DNA of 64,000 bases from Artocarpus heterophyllus (GCA_025403435.1 CM046350.1:21088324-21152323); one strand, 5' to 3'; shown: positions 9,449 through 19,271, numbered from the stretch's first letter. Notes: generated by a model not told the origin, from the sequence alone. Numbers and translations are program-made.

Positions 9449-10243
9449 TCAAGAATAGAATCTTTTTAACAGCTCGGTATTCCAAGGATGACCGAGCTGA
9501 TTCCCCTCCAAATCGACTAGCTTGTAGGTGCCTGCTCGCACGACACCTTCGACTTTAAAAGGTCCTTCCCACTTCGGACCAAAGGACCCGAGACCGGGTT
9601 GCTGAACCGTGACTTTCTTCATTACTAAGTCACCAACCTTAAAGCTCCTCGGCTGGACCCGTTTGTTGAAATACCGGGCTACAACCTGATTCTGGGCTGC
9701 GTTACGGATGGATGCTCGGTTCCTTTTTTCTTCAAGTAGATCGAGCTCGGTCATCATGAACTTTTCATTAAGTTTCTCTTCGTATTGCTCAACCCTTAAG
9801 GTCGGCAATCCAACCTCGGCTGGGATGACGGCCTCTGCCCCATAGACCAGGGAGAACGGTGTCTCGGCAGTTGCAGTTCGCGCGGTTGTTCGGTATGCCC
9901 AGAGCACTTGGGGCAGCTCGTCGATCCACGCACCCTTGAGCCTTTCGAGCTTTTTCTTCAGATTGTCTTTAATTGTCTTGTTTACGGCCTCCACTTGGCC
10001 GTTACTCTGTGGATAGCTCAGAGAAGAGAAGACTTTCTTAATGCCGAGCTTCTCACACAAATGCCGTAAACCCGAGGAGTCAAACTGCTTAGCATTATCG
10101 GTCACGATATTGTGCAGGATTTCGAACCGACAGACGATATTTTTCCATACGAAGTTGGTGCACTTAGCTTCAGTCATATTGGTGCAAGGCTCGACTTCGA
10201 TCCATTTTGTCAGATAGTCGATGGCGACGACACAATATCTGAA
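9449..10243 (-). pseudogene. Integrase catalytic core and C-terminus (Tat pol)
   Basis: This continues the pol frame below the TAA at 10246-10244 without any frame change. The remaining DDE residues are visible: Asp in TDNAKQFDS and Glu in NGQVEAVNKTIK. They are followed by WAYRTTARTATAETPFSLVYG and a GPKWEGPFKV C-terminal region, ending in LLKRFYS and TGA at 9449. The first catalytic Asp (WAIDLIGP) lies just before the premature stop. Integrase inserts the element cDNA into the genome. The stop separates it from the rest of the polyprotein, so it cannot be made as part of gag-pol. Confidence 0.9.
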
Positions 10244-13200
10244 TTACGAACGAGCCGGAGGGAGTGGTCCGATCAAGTCGATGGCCCATTTTGCAAATGG
10301 CCATGCTGAAGTCACTGGATTTAAAGGCTCGGCGTGCGAACCTAGCATCCGAGCAAATTGCTGGCATTTGAGGCATTTTCGTGCAAAGCTCACGCAGTCT
10401 TGCTGCATACTAGGCCAGTAGTAACCCTGCCGCAGGCATTTTTGGGTCAAGGAACGTCCACCCGAGTGATTGCCACACAGACCCTCATGAATCTCTTTCA
10501 TTAAGTACTCGGCCTCCTGGGGACCCAAACATCTCAGGTATGGCGTTGAGTAGCCGCGTCGGTATAGCTTTTGCCCAATCATTGAATACCGGGCCGAGCT
10601 GTTACGTATCCGACGTGCTTCTTCTCGGTCATCGGGTAATTCGGCTAAGGTCAGGTACCAGATTATCGGGTCCATCCACGTGTATTGTGGTTCGGCTGCC
10701 AGGCTCATGACCTCCGTATTGATACTTGGTGCGGAGAGTCTCTCAACAGGAACGGATATCGGGTCTACTCCGCCTATCCTGGAGGCTAGTCGAGCGAGGA
10801 CATCGGCTTCCACGTTCTCGGATCGGGGGATTTGCTTAAAAGTGTAGGACTTGAATTTTCCAAGCAACCGTTTCGCTTCTTTTAAATATGCCGCCATTGA
10901 TTCTGCTCGGGCCTGGAATCCTCCTGTGACTTGCTGCACCACCAGCATTGAGTCACTATAGATAGTCAGCTGATCAACTCCAAGGTCCCGGGCAATTCGT
11001 AGTCCGGCCAGCAGAGCTTCATATTCCGCTTCGTTATTTGAGGTTTTGAAGTCGAAACGAAGGGCATAAATGACCTTATATCCGCCGGGGCTTGTTAAAA
11101 TCAAGCCTGCCCCCGACCCATCAACGCAGGTTGAGCCGTCGACGTGTAGTTCCCTAAACAGCTCCGAGGAGAGGCCTTGTTCACTGCAGCTAGCTGTATC
11201 TGGCTCCTCCACGGGTGATTTCTCAACTGAAGGAGCGACCTTCCCGGCTTCTGTAAATTCGGCAAGGAAATTCGCCAGGACTTGGGCCTTTATTGCCGTT
11301 CTCGGTACAAAATGTATATCGTATTGGCCCAACTCGACCAACCACTTGGCCATCCGACCTGATATTTCCGGGCTCTGTAGGACTTGTCGGAGAGGAAACT
11401 TGGTCGGGATCTTAACGGTATGGCCCTGGTAATACGGCCGCAGCTTCCGGGCTGATGTCATTAATGGGAAGGCTAGCTTCTCCAATGATGAGTAGCGCTC
11501 CTTGGTGCCTTGGAACGCGTGGCTGGTATAGTAAACCGGCCTTTGGATCCCGTTTTCGTCACGGACTAGTACCAAGCTGACAGCCTTCTCCGAGACGGCC
11601 AAATAGGCGGTTAACACCTCGCCTGGCGAAGGTTTGGACAGGAGCGGGGGTGTGGCTAGGTAAGTTTTTAAGCCTTGGAAAGCGTCCTCACACTCCCTGC
11701 TCCACTCAAACCTCCCCTTAAGTGCCTTGAAAAAGGGGTGACACTTGTCGGTAGCCCGGGAGACAAATCTTGACAGGGCAGCCACCATGCCGGTAAGCCT
11801 TTGCACGTCTTTTACAGTCCGAGGAGAATGCATGTCTATGATTGCCTGGGCCTTAGCCGGGTTCACCTCGATTCCTCGTCGGTTAACCAAAAATCCGAGG
11901 AATTTGTCGGAGCCGACGCCAAAAGCGTATTTTGCCGGGTTAAGTTTCATCCCATACTCCCGGAGAATGTCAAAGCTAGCTCGGAGGTCGGCTATGTGGT
12001 CCATTGCTTGGACAGATTTTACTAACATGTCGTCCACGTAGACCTCCATAGTTTTCCCAATCAGCCGAGCGAACATTTTGTTAACGAGCCGTTGGTAGGT
12101 AGCTCCGGCGTTCTTAAGACCAAACGGCATCACAACGTAACAATACAAACCCTGGTCAGTAACGAATGAGGTTTTAATTTGGTCCTCTTCGGCCATTCTT
12201 ATCTGATTATATCCGGAGTACGCGTCCATGAAGCTCAAGAGCTCGTGTCCGGCTGTGGCGTCAACGAGCTGGTCTATCCGAGGAAGCGGAAAGCAGTCCT
12301 TGGGGCAGGTCTTGTTAAGATCGGTATAATCGATGTAGACCCGCCACTTGCCATTCGCCTTTTTGACGAGGACGACATTTGCTAACCATTCTGGATATTT
12401 GACCTCTCTAATGAACCCAGCCTTCAATAGTTTCTGGACTTCGTCATTTATCGCGGCATATCTCTCCGGGTTGAAGGCTCTTCGTCTTTGTATCACCGGC
12501 ATGTGACCAGGTTGGACGTTAAGCCGGTGGCTGATGATGCTCGGATCTATGCCGGGCATGTCTTCGTGAGACCATGCAAAAATGTCGCGGTACTCGGAAA
12601 GAAGGGATTCCAGGTCGGCCCGGATCTCAGGTTGTAACTGAGACCCGAGTTGGACTGTGCGTTCTGGCCTTTCGGGGTCCAGGGAGAACGGCACTAAGTC
12701 TTCGACCGGGGTGCCCCTTACTTCTTCCTCGGGAAGCCTAGGGTCTAGGTCCGCGAGCATCTTCGGCATCGGATCAGTTGGGAGGTCGATCTCGTCGATT
12801 GTGTGCACGGCCAGAATTCCCTGCTGTTGGGCTGAGGCTGCCCGGACTGCATTTGCATAGCAAGCCCAGGAATCCACCTGGGACGAGCGGATTACTCCAA
12901 CGCCACCGTCGGTTGGCAACTTCATTGCCAGGTGATATGTCGAGACCACGGCTTTTAATCCGTTGAGTGTCGGTCGGCCGAAGATTATGTTATACTGAGA
13001 GGGTTTATCGACGACCAAAAAGTCGACCACCCGAGTAACTCTGGCAACACCTTCTCCAAAAGTTACTGGGAGACTAACCTTCCCGATTGCTCGGACACAC
13101 TCACCCGCAAAGCCAAAAAGTGGGGTCCAGACCGAGACCAAAGGCGCATTGCTGATCTTCAGTCTGTCAAACGCCTGCTTAAAGAGAATGTCCGCCGAAC

Positions 13201-13987
13201 TGCCATTGTCAATTAAAACACGTCGTACAACGTTGTTGGCGATAGGCAGTTCGTAAACCAAGGCGTCGTTGTGGGGATGCATCAGCCGGTCTGCTTCCTC
13301 CTCAGTGAAGGTGATCGGGATGTCTTCTTGGCGGCATATCTTATTGATATGCTCGGAGACATTCATGAAATCACCCCGTTCGACCCGCCAGGCTTCTCTG
13401 ACGTAGGATCGCCACCCACTCGATGTGTCCCCGGCTACAGGCCCGCCAAGTATCGTGTGTACGATATTCGGGGGTTCCGGGGCGTTCACACTATCGGTCC
13501 TGGGTCGGCCCTGTACGTCTCGGCCTGACGAGTCGTTCCTTCCAGAGGTCGCCCTCAGGTTTATGGCCTTCTCCACGAAATCCTGCAATAGACCTTCTCG
13601 GACCAGCCTTTCTATTTGGTCCTTAAGTTGGATGCATTCTCGGGTTGTATGACCCACATCCTGATGGAATTTGCAAAATTTTGACTGGTCACGCTTCGCC
13701 CTAAAGCCTCGAAGCTTGGGCGGTGGTGTCAACAGATTCTTGTCACCGACCTGGGCAAGCACCTCATCAATGGTTGCCACCAGAGGTGTGTAGTTTTGGA
13801 ACTTGCCGGTCGGCCCCTTCGGCCTGTCAGATTTCTCCTTCTTCTGCTTCTTCGCATGCTCGGCACTATCCTGCACTGGTCTTTTTTTCTGCTTCTTTTC
13901 CTTTTTCATCCCGCTTGGGCCAGCCTCCTCCCGACGGCTTTTCATGTACTCGGCAGCGTCTGCATGCCTTTGAGCATAGCTGAGCAT
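10244..13987 (-). CDS. Tat-lineage gag C-terminus and pol: PR, RT, RNase H, aRNase H, integrase N-terminus
   Basis: An open stretch of 1247 codons. In order from its first Met: a Lys-rich gag tail; a zinc knuckle (CKFHQDVGHTTREC, residues about 105-118); an aspartic protease (LIDNGSSADILF, Asp near 260); RT with PFGLKNAGATYQ and YVDD at 650-653; a first RNase H (about 790-910) that reads YLAVSE where an active-site Asp is normally found; a second RNase H (about 946-1070) with a full DEDD set (LHVDGS, NNEAEYEALLAGL, YSDS, ENVEADVLA); and the HHCC zinc finger of integrase. The second RNase H is the Tat hallmark. The frame ends at TAA 10246-10244 in the integrase core. It is bounded upstream by TAA 13990-13988, in the same frame. 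It is a fragment of a longer gag-pol frame. Confidence 0.93.
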   Translation of the reverse strand: MLSYAQRHADAAEYMKSRREEAGPSGMKKEKKQKKRPVQDSAEHAKKQKKEKSDRPKGPTGKFQNYTPLVATIDEVLAQVGDKNLLTPPPKLRGFRAKRDQSKFCKFHQDVGHTTRECIQLKDQIERLVREGLLQDFVEKAINLRATSGRNDSSGRDVQGRPRTDSVNAPEPPNIVHTILGGPVAGDTSSGWRSYVREAWRVERGDFMNVSEHINKICRQEDIPITFTEEEADRLMHPHNDALVYELPIANNVVRRVLIDNGSSADILFKQAFDRLKISNAPLVSVWTPLFGFAGECVRAIGKVSLPVTFGEGVARVTRVVDFLVVDKPSQYNIIFGRPTLNGLKAVVSTYHLAMKLPTDGGVGVIRSSQVDSWACYANAVRAASAQQQGILAVHTIDEIDLPTDPMPKMLADLDPRLPEEEVRGTPVEDLVPFSLDPERPERTVQLGSQLQPEIRADLESLLSEYRDIFAWSHEDMPGIDPSIISHRLNVQPGHMPVIQRRRAFNPERYAAINDEVQKLLKAGFIREVKYPEWLANVVLVKKANGKWRVYIDYTDLNKTCPKDCFPLPRIDQLVDATAGHELLSFMDAYSGYNQIRMAEEDQIKTSFVTDQGLYCYVVMPFGLKNAGATYQRLVNKMFARLIGKTMEVYVDDMLVKSVQAMDHIADLRASFDILREYGMKLNPAKYAFGVGSDKFLGFLVNRRGIEVNPAKAQAIIDMHSPRTVKDVQRLTGMVAALSRFVSRATDKCHPFFKALKGRFEWSRECEDAFQGLKTYLATPPLLSKPSPGEVLTAYLAVSEKAVSLVLVRDENGIQRPVYYTSHAFQGTKERYSSLEKLAFPLMTSARKLRPYYQGHTVKIPTKFPLRQVLQSPEISGRMAKWLVELGQYDIHFVPRTAIKAQVLANFLAEFTEAGKVAPSVEKSPVEEPDTASCSEQGLSSELFRELHVDGSTCVDGSGAGLILTSPGGYKVIYALRFDFKTSNNEAEYEALLAGLRIARDLGVDQLTIYSDSMLVVQQVTGGFQARAESMAAYLKEAKRLLGKFKSYTFKQIPRSENVEADVLARLASRIGGVDPISVPVERLSAPSINTEVMSLAAEPQYTWMDPIIWYLTLAELPDDREEARRIRNSSARYSMIGQKLYRRGYSTPYLRCLGPQEAEYLMKEIHEGLCGNHSGGRSLTQKCLRQGYYWPSMQQDCVSFARKCLKCQQFARMLGSHAEPLNPVTSAWPFAKWAIDLIGPLPPARS

Positions 13988-15112
13988 TTACGAAAACGTG
14001 TTTGGCTGCTCGAAGGCCAGGGACCAGGTCAGCTTCTCGTCTCGGAGGCCCCCTACAAAAATATGTTTGAGGGTTTCGTCTTCGACGTGCTTGACCTCAA
14101 GGGCAGCCCGGGTAAATCGGTTGACGTAATCCCTGACACTGCCGTCTCCCTGCTTGACAGCGTATAGAGAAGTTATTTCTTTCCTCCGCGTCCTAGTTGT
14201 AGAGAATGCAGCGGAGAAGGCGTCAGTTAAGTGCCCAAAAGAAGAAATCGACCCTGGTTTGAGCCGTCGAAACCACTGCCGAGCAGGGCCTGTAAGGGTG
14301 AGGGAGAAGGCTTTGCACATTGCAGCGTCACTGGCATTCTGCAACAGCATGTGCCCGCGAAAGAGCTTGGCATGCTCATCCGCGTCGGTGGCCCCATCGT
14401 AAGACTTGATTTGTGGGACCTTGAACTTCGGCGGCATGGGTGCCCGCATTATATGATCCGGGAAGGGCGGACCCTGCGCCCCGATCTCATCCGAACTGAA
14501 CCTGCAATTGCGGATGTCATCGATCTGTCGCTGCAGCACCTGAAATTGGCGACTATTCGTATCTTCGGGCAGTTCGACCCAATAAGGTACTCCGCCCTCA
14601 GCACGGCCTTCAGCTCTGCCTTGGCGGTTTCTGTTAATCCCTCGGTATCCGAGCCGATCAAATACCGAGGCTCTAGAACCTTATGGTGAGGGGACATGGT
14701 GTGGTTGACGTCCCATCTGTCGTTCATGAACCAGTCGATTATCGAGCAGGGGCCCTCTGGTGGATCCTGCAGACTGCTCTGATCGGTCCTCCCAGTTAGT
14801 GGCACTCTGCTCACGCCGACCCTCTGCCTGGTCAACCTGGGCAGGGGGTGGCGGTTCTGGCGCAGCTTGTTGTCGAGCTTGCGCGAGCTGCCGAGTTAAA
14901 ATCCAAACTGCATCTGTGAGCTCTTGGATGGGGTCATGTGCAGCTCGGGCCTGCATCGACTCAGCTCTTGCCGCGCTTCCTTGCCCTCCGGACCGAGATC
15001 TGGCGGTCCGAGGACGACTGCTGGGCCGTTCTGTAGCTGGTTGCCTATGCCTGGCATCGCCCGACTCCTGATGTCGGGCGGTACTATCTCTTACGTTACC
15101 TCGTGTTGTCAT
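13988..15112 (-). pseudogene. Tat-lineage gag, interrupted by two in-frame TAA codons
   Basis: It starts at ATG 15112-15110, which is in frame with all of pol. The N-terminal part is disordered and rich in Arg, Ser and Gln (about 15112-14690). After the TAA at 14683-14681 the same frame continues to the retrotransposon gag domain, with PPKFKVPQIKSYDGATDADE, MCKAFSLTLTGPARQWFRRL, AVKQGDGSVRDYVNRF and LRDEKLTWSLAFEQP. A second TAA lies at 13990-13988 immediately before the pol-containing stretch. Gag forms the particle that packages the RNA. The open frame also extends upstream into the LTR, but that part is leader, not protein. Confidence 0.88.
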
Positions 15113-15154
15113 TTCAGAAATCCGAGGTAGAATAACTTTGGATTGGGGCGCGTC

Positions 15155-15176
15155 GGCCCTCCTTCTAGCGTCAAAA
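15155..15176 (-). other. Putative primer-binding site of the Tat element
   Basis: The minus-strand sequence directly after the 5' LTR begins TTTTGACGCTAGAAGGAGGG, where a tRNA 3' end would pair. The position is right. I did not match it to a specific tRNA. Confidence 0.5.
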
Positions 15177-15799
15177 TGTTGATGCTTACCGCTGTCCGGC
15201 GTCGGATCAACACCCAAGTGTGACTGAACACCTTCTGACCTCCTCTTAAGCTTGCCCCTGGTCGGGATTGAGTACCTGCAAGAGGGATGATTCGGAGAAA
15301 TGGGGTTAGCCAATAGACAAGGGCTCTCCGATGCTCAAGGCAAGAACTGTTCGGCAGAGGTCGGCATCTGATTAAATGAGAAGAGGTCTCTCTCCCTAAA
15401 ACGTCATAAATGCATCCTATTTATAGGCCACCAGCTGGATCGGGTGCAAGATGGGTTTTGCCCATTACCCAGGTGTCACATCAAAGTGTATCAAGCAATA
15501 GGTGACAAGTGTCGCGTCCATAGTCCAATGGATTGGACTCTATCGGACAGCAGCACGCCTGCCTGGTGTTGGCCAACAAGGATGGGTAGTGACGTGTTAT
15601 GATGAATAGCGTGGCCCGGCCCGAGCTAGAGTTCATCCCCCGAGGTGGCAGCCTTCTTGGGGGCGTGCCCTCAGATCAGTGGAAGGCTCCCCGGGAAGAA
15701 GCATAATTCGTCGAGTCGGGCGGTAGCCATTTCTGCCGAACTTATTTGCCGACCACCAAAGTTAATGTCCTCGGTGGGAGTGCCGAGCTACCCTCAACA
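15177..15799 (-). repeat. 5' LTR of the Tat element (right copy)
   Basis: 623 bp, TG...CA, the same length as the left copy with about 13 single-base differences by eye. It drives gag-pol on the minus strand. Its TATA box is at 15418-15425. Confidence 0.95.
15418..15425 (-). promoter_or_regulatory. LTR TATA box driving gag-pol
   Basis: The plus strand reads TATTTATA, which is TATAAATA on the minus strand in the context CTATAAATAGG. It is preserved in both LTRs (5410-5417 in the left copy). The expected start lies about 30 bp downstream near 15390, some 280 bp before the gag ATG. Confidence 0.7.
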
Positions 15800-15804
15800 G
15801 TGAC
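15800..15804. repeat. Target-site duplication GTGAC, right copy
   Basis: Perfect repeat of 5164-5168, directly after the right LTR. Confidence 0.95.
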
Positions 15805-16344
15805 ATAAGGTTATTCTTCAAGCTTTAAAAAGTTGGTGTTGATGAAGGATTTGAAACTCTTTGAAATGAAAAGACATAATTGTCCCTTATAGATGTAAAA
15901 ATTACTACCACTTGCATTGTAGAGAATTCTAACAAAGGATGTGAGATTTGCAATTACCAAGTTGTTCTCATTCTTTAATTCAATATGCTCTAAGGTAATT
16001 GATCACTTATGCTAGATTCATTACAATCGGAATTGGTGTAAACCTTATGCATCGTTGAGAAGTATTTTTCATCGACATTTTTTGACATTTAATGGTGTAT
16101 TTAGAATATGAAGTCAGACCGGTGTATTTGAGATAGATGTACACATTTGAAAGGTATTTGAAGTTTTAGAAAGGCTATGTGAAGAACTGAAATAGGCCGG
16201 AAGGATATATCGTAGAAAGTTACATAGTGGAAGAATCGATTGAATTTTGCTCTGAGTACTTGTCCATTGCGGAAGCAATTCGTGTGCCAAAGACAATAAA
16301 CATTGAGGCTAGGGGACTATCTATTGACAATCCTTCCTTGGTAA
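15805..16344 (+). pseudogene. CACTA transposase, DUF4218 segment between two insertions
   Basis: This continues the transposase after the Tat insertion. After a frame change the plus-strand reading gives MKDLKLFEMKRHNCPL, then VRPVYLR and ERYLKF near 16120-16180, and an EEFCSEYL-type block (VEESIEFCSEYLSIAEAI, about 16228-16281), ending IEARGLSIDNPSLV at the TAA target site 16342-16344. These are the usual landmarks of DUF4218 in plant CACTA transposases. Several stops are present. The next bases of the gene are at 19272. Confidence 0.75.
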
Positions 16345-16374
16345 CACTAGTAGAAACTGTAGATTATATGATAG

Positions 16375-16790
16375 TTTAAAACCATCGTGGTATGTTTTCA
16401 CAACGGTTAAACCGTCGTATAATCGTCTGTCGTGGTACCACAAAACTTTTCACAACGGTTTTTTATTGTCGTAGAATCCTTATTTTGGTAGGGTTCTAGG
16501 ATCTTTGGATGAGGCTATCACGATGGTTTTCACCAAAAACTGTTGTGAAACGCTAAGCTTACACGACGGTTTTTATGAAAACCGTTGTGTAAGGTTAAGC
16601 TTACTGCACGACGGTTTTCATAAAAACTGTCGTGTAATGAAAACCGTCGTGTATGCTATGCCTTACATGACAGTTTTCATAAAAACCGTTGTGTAAGCTT
16701 TGCCTTACACTACGGTTTTCATAAAAACTGTCGTGTAAGGCTCTGTTTCACGACGGTTTTCATAAAAACCATTGTGAAAATGTTGGTCTG
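16375..16790. repeat. Left subterminal palindromes of the inner CACTA element
   Basis: About seven to eight copies of a CACGACGGTTTTCATAAAAACCG-type unit in direct and inverted order, spaced by short linkers such as TAAGCTTTGCCTTA. The motif matches TNPA-type subterminal sites of CACTA elements. Confidence 0.85.
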
Positions 16791-16799
16791 AAGCTAAAA

Positions 16800-17760
16800 A
16801 AAATAACCAAAATTTTTGGTTTCCCACAATATGAAGAGTCCCATATTTTCACCATTAATACAATGCCCTGACTTCATAATCACATAATTACATTGAACTA
16901 TAGAATTTTTACAAAATCATATATATATATATTTACATTGTAAAGTCATGTACTCTTTTTATGCTTGTACAAGAGTTGATGGATTCTTGGTGTCTAAGTC
17001 CATGTCTTTACGTTTGAGGTAATGAAGTGATAACAAAAATAAATAGAATTAACAAAAATATTGAAAATAAAATTAAGTAACTAAAACACAAACACATAGT
17101 CATAGAAGCTTTTCATTAAATATGTAGTGGGCATCGCAATAATACTTAGGCATCACAAACACATAGAAAGTAACTTATTCTCAAGCCAAAATGCTAAATG
17201 TTGTTGAAAGTTCTTTCAAACACCAAATACAAGTAATACATACTACATGACAAATAACAAAGTAATTTAAGTAATATAGAAACTAAAACTAAAGCTAAAT
17301 AACACTAAAATAGCCAAATAATACTAAGTTTAGAACTAACTATAACACTAAAACTAAAACTAATAGTTTGAAATTTACCAACAGTAGTGGAGTTGGAAGA
17401 ACGTCAAGGGAGGAGTCAAACGACGGTGGAGTCGATGGAATGTCAAGGGACGAGAACGAACGGCAACAAACGATGCAAAGTTTGTTAGGGGTTGGGTCGA
17501 ATGATGGTGGGTCCGTGGAGAGAGTGACTGGAGGATGTCAAAGTCCGTGGAATGTCTGGGTGGCTGCGTTCGTCGGTGGCTGGGCCGTTGGGGGGGGGGG
17601 GGGGCGGGGGGCGCGGAAGGGAGGAGGAGTTAAAGAGAGAAAGGGGAGAGAAAAGCAGGTTTAGGAGTTAGAGAGGGTTTGAGTTGGAGAAATTTTGAAT
17701 AAATAGAAAAGGCTATGACATTGATGCATGCTTAATTTTAGGCGGGGGACTAGAAATTTC
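16800..17760. other. Internal region of the inner CACTA element, no recognised gene
   Basis: AT-rich sequence up to about 17360, then a G-rich stretch with a run of 15 G at 17590-17604. A 98-codon Gly/Arg/Glu-rich frame at 17368-17664 spans the G run and shows no domain; I do not call it a gene. A segment near 17660-17770 (GAGTTAGAGAGGGTTTGAGTT) is repeated near 17797-17890 in a tandem of about 135 bp. Confidence 0.5.
17590..17604 (+). repeat. Run of 15 G
   Basis: Homopolymer followed by CGGGGGGCGCGG. It could form a G-quadruplex and is also a spot where read or assembly length errors are likely. Confidence 0.9.
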
Positions 17761-17904
17761 TTATATGTGGAACCTTTCACGATGGTTTTTAGGTTTGAGA
17801 GTTAGAGAGGGTTTGAGTTGGAGAACTTTCGAATAAATAGAAAAGGCTATGGCATTGGCGCGTGCTTAAATTTAGGCGGGGGACTAAAAATTTTGAATAT
17901 ACAG

Positions 17905-18975
17905 AACCTTTCACTACAGTTTTTATAAAAACCGTCGTGAAATGTAAGGCAGAACCTTTCACGATAGTTTTTTAAAAATCGTCGTGAAATGTAAGACGGA
18001 ACCTTTCATGACGTTTTTTATAAAAACTGTCATGAAAGGTCCACATATTTGAAATTTTTAGTCCCCCGCCTAAATTTAAGCATGTGTCAAGATGCATAAA
18101 CTTTAATAACGGTTTTTATAAAAACCATCATGAAAGGTCCCATATTTGATATTTTTAGTCGCCCGCCTAAATTTAAGCACGTGTCAAGATGCAAAACCTT
18201 ACACGAAAGTTTTTATAAAAACCGTCGTAAAAAGTCCCAATATTCAAAATTTTTAGTATGCAGAACCTTTTACGACGGTTTTTATAAAAACCATCGTGAA
18301 AGGTCCCATATTTAAAATTTTTAGCCCCCCGCCTAAATTTACCTTTCACGACGGTTTTTATAAAGACTGTCGTGAAAGGTCCGTATATTTAAAATTTTTA
18401 GTCCCCCGTCTAAATTTAAGCATGCGCCAAAATGCAAAAACTTTCACGACGGTTTTTATAAAAACCGTCATGAAAGGTTCTATATTTGAAACTTTTAGTT
18501 TCCCGCCTAAATTTACCTTTCACGACAGTTTTTTTAAAAACCTTCGTAAAAGGTCCCATATTTGAAATTTTTAGTCCCTCGTCCAAATTTAAGCACACGC
18601 CAAGATACGGAACCTTTCATGACAGTTTTTATAAAAACAGTCGTGAAAGGTTCAAAATTTCCTTTCACGACAATTTTTATAAAAACTGTCTTGAAAGGTC
18701 CGGATATTTGAAATTTTTAGTCTCTTGCCTAAATTTAAGCACGCGTCAAGGTGCGGAACCTTTCACGACAGTTTTAATAAAAACCATCGTGAAAGGTCTA
18801 CATATTCAAAATTTTTAGTCCTCTGTCCAAATTTAAGCATGCGCTAAGATGCGGAACCTTTTACGATAGTTTTTATAAAAACTGTCGTAAAAGGTTTCTT
18901 ATTTGAAATTTTTAATCCCCCGCCTAAATTAACCTATCACGATGGTTTTTACTAAAAACTATCGTGAAAGGTTTT
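17905..18975. repeat. Array of about 14 palindromes (CCTTTCACGACGGTTTTTATAAAAACCGTCGTGAAAGG type)
   Basis: Near-perfect inverted repeats of 36-39 bp occur near 17910, 17953, 18002, 18102, 18197, 18267, 18341, 18440, 18517, 18613, 18662, 18758, 18857 and 18934. Most are separated by a second conserved block, GAAATTTTTAGTCCCCCGCC followed by TAAATTTAAGCA. That block also occurs inverted near 17735 and 17865. Each arm carries one CACGACGGTTTTT site. In CACTA elements such sites bind the TNPA-type accessory protein. The density of full palindromes here is high. Confidence 0.9.
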
Positions 18976-19268
18976 GCACACTAACACGACAGTTTTTGTA
19001 TTTTCAGGCGTACTCTCTGCTTTTTTACCTCTCTTTACCACGATGGGTTTTGAAAAAACATTGTTAAATAAGGGTTGTATAATCTCAAGATTCTAGTAGT
19101 GAGTTACCACGACGGTTTTTTAAAAAACTGTCGTGGTAGCTCCCGCACTTACCACGACAGATTTCGTGTTTGCAGGCATAACTCGTCACTTTTTTTTTGC
19201 CTTATCACAACGGTTTTATAGAAGCAGTCATTAAATAAAGGTCATATAATCTCGAATTTGTTATAGTG
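18976..19268. repeat. Tandem-duplicated right terminus of the inner CACTA element
   Basis: Two consecutive terminus-like copies: one ends TTCTAGTAGTG at 19101, the next ends TTGTTATAGTG at 19268. Read on the minus strand both run CACTA..., AGAAT or CAAAT, then GAGATTATA, a CCTTATTTAA-like stretch, CCATCGTGGTAA or its equivalent, and a TACGCCTGAAAA or TATGCCTGCAAA block. Only the outer copy is beside the TSD TAA. Confidence 0.8.
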
Positions 19269-19271
19269 TAA

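Larger units (their letters stand above)
5169..15799 (-). mobile_element. Ty3/Gypsy Tat-lineage LTR retrotransposon with antisense gene
   Basis: A complete element of 10,631 bp inserted in the CACTA transposase. It has two 623-bp LTRs (TG...CA), a perfect GTGAC TSD, a purine-rich tract beside the 3' LTR, and a putative primer site beside the 5' LTR. Gag-pol is on the minus strand with protease, RT, two RNase H domains and integrase in Gypsy order. The second RNase H domain, behind pol's first, and the plus-strand Transposase_28-type gene both point to the Tat lineage (Retand/RIRE2/Grande type). The element is clearly more GC-rich than its surroundings. The LTRs differ at about 13 of 623 sites by eye count, indicating fairly recent insertion. 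Three in-frame TAA codons inactivate gag-pol. Confidence 0.95.
16345..19268. mobile_element. Inner non-autonomous CACTA element with TSD TAA
   Basis: A 2,924-bp insertion with termini CACTAGTAGAAACTGT on the left and, on the minus strand, CACTATAACAAATTCG on the right. It is flanked by TAA at 16342-16344 and 19269-19271. Removing the element and one TAA leaves the transposase reading continuous (…NPSLV/NQEEWEQ…), which confirms the boundaries. It contains no transposase. Both ends carry arrays of CACGACGGTTTTT palindromes like those of the outer element, so it belongs to the same family group. It probably relied on a transposase supplied elsewhere. Confidence 0.85.

Noticed and set aside
11070..13983. 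Many plus-strand frames of 60-123 codons opposite pol
   Set aside because: They are complements of the GC-rich pol frame with no conserved domain; only the frames at 6146-8687 have gene signals.
15113..15313. Upstream extension of the gag frame into the 5' LTR
   Set aside because: It translates leader and LTR sequence. The ATG at 15112 is the first plausible start inside the element.
17368..17664. 98-codon Gly/Arg/Glu-rich frame in the inner CACTA element
   Set aside because: It depends on the length of a G homopolymer, shows no domain, and has strongly biased composition.
17905..18975. Repeat array considered as CRISPR or centromeric satellite
   Set aside because: The units are palindromes of the CACTA subterminal type, spacing is irregular, spacers are conserved rather than unique, and both TSD and termini place it inside a transposon in a plant genome.
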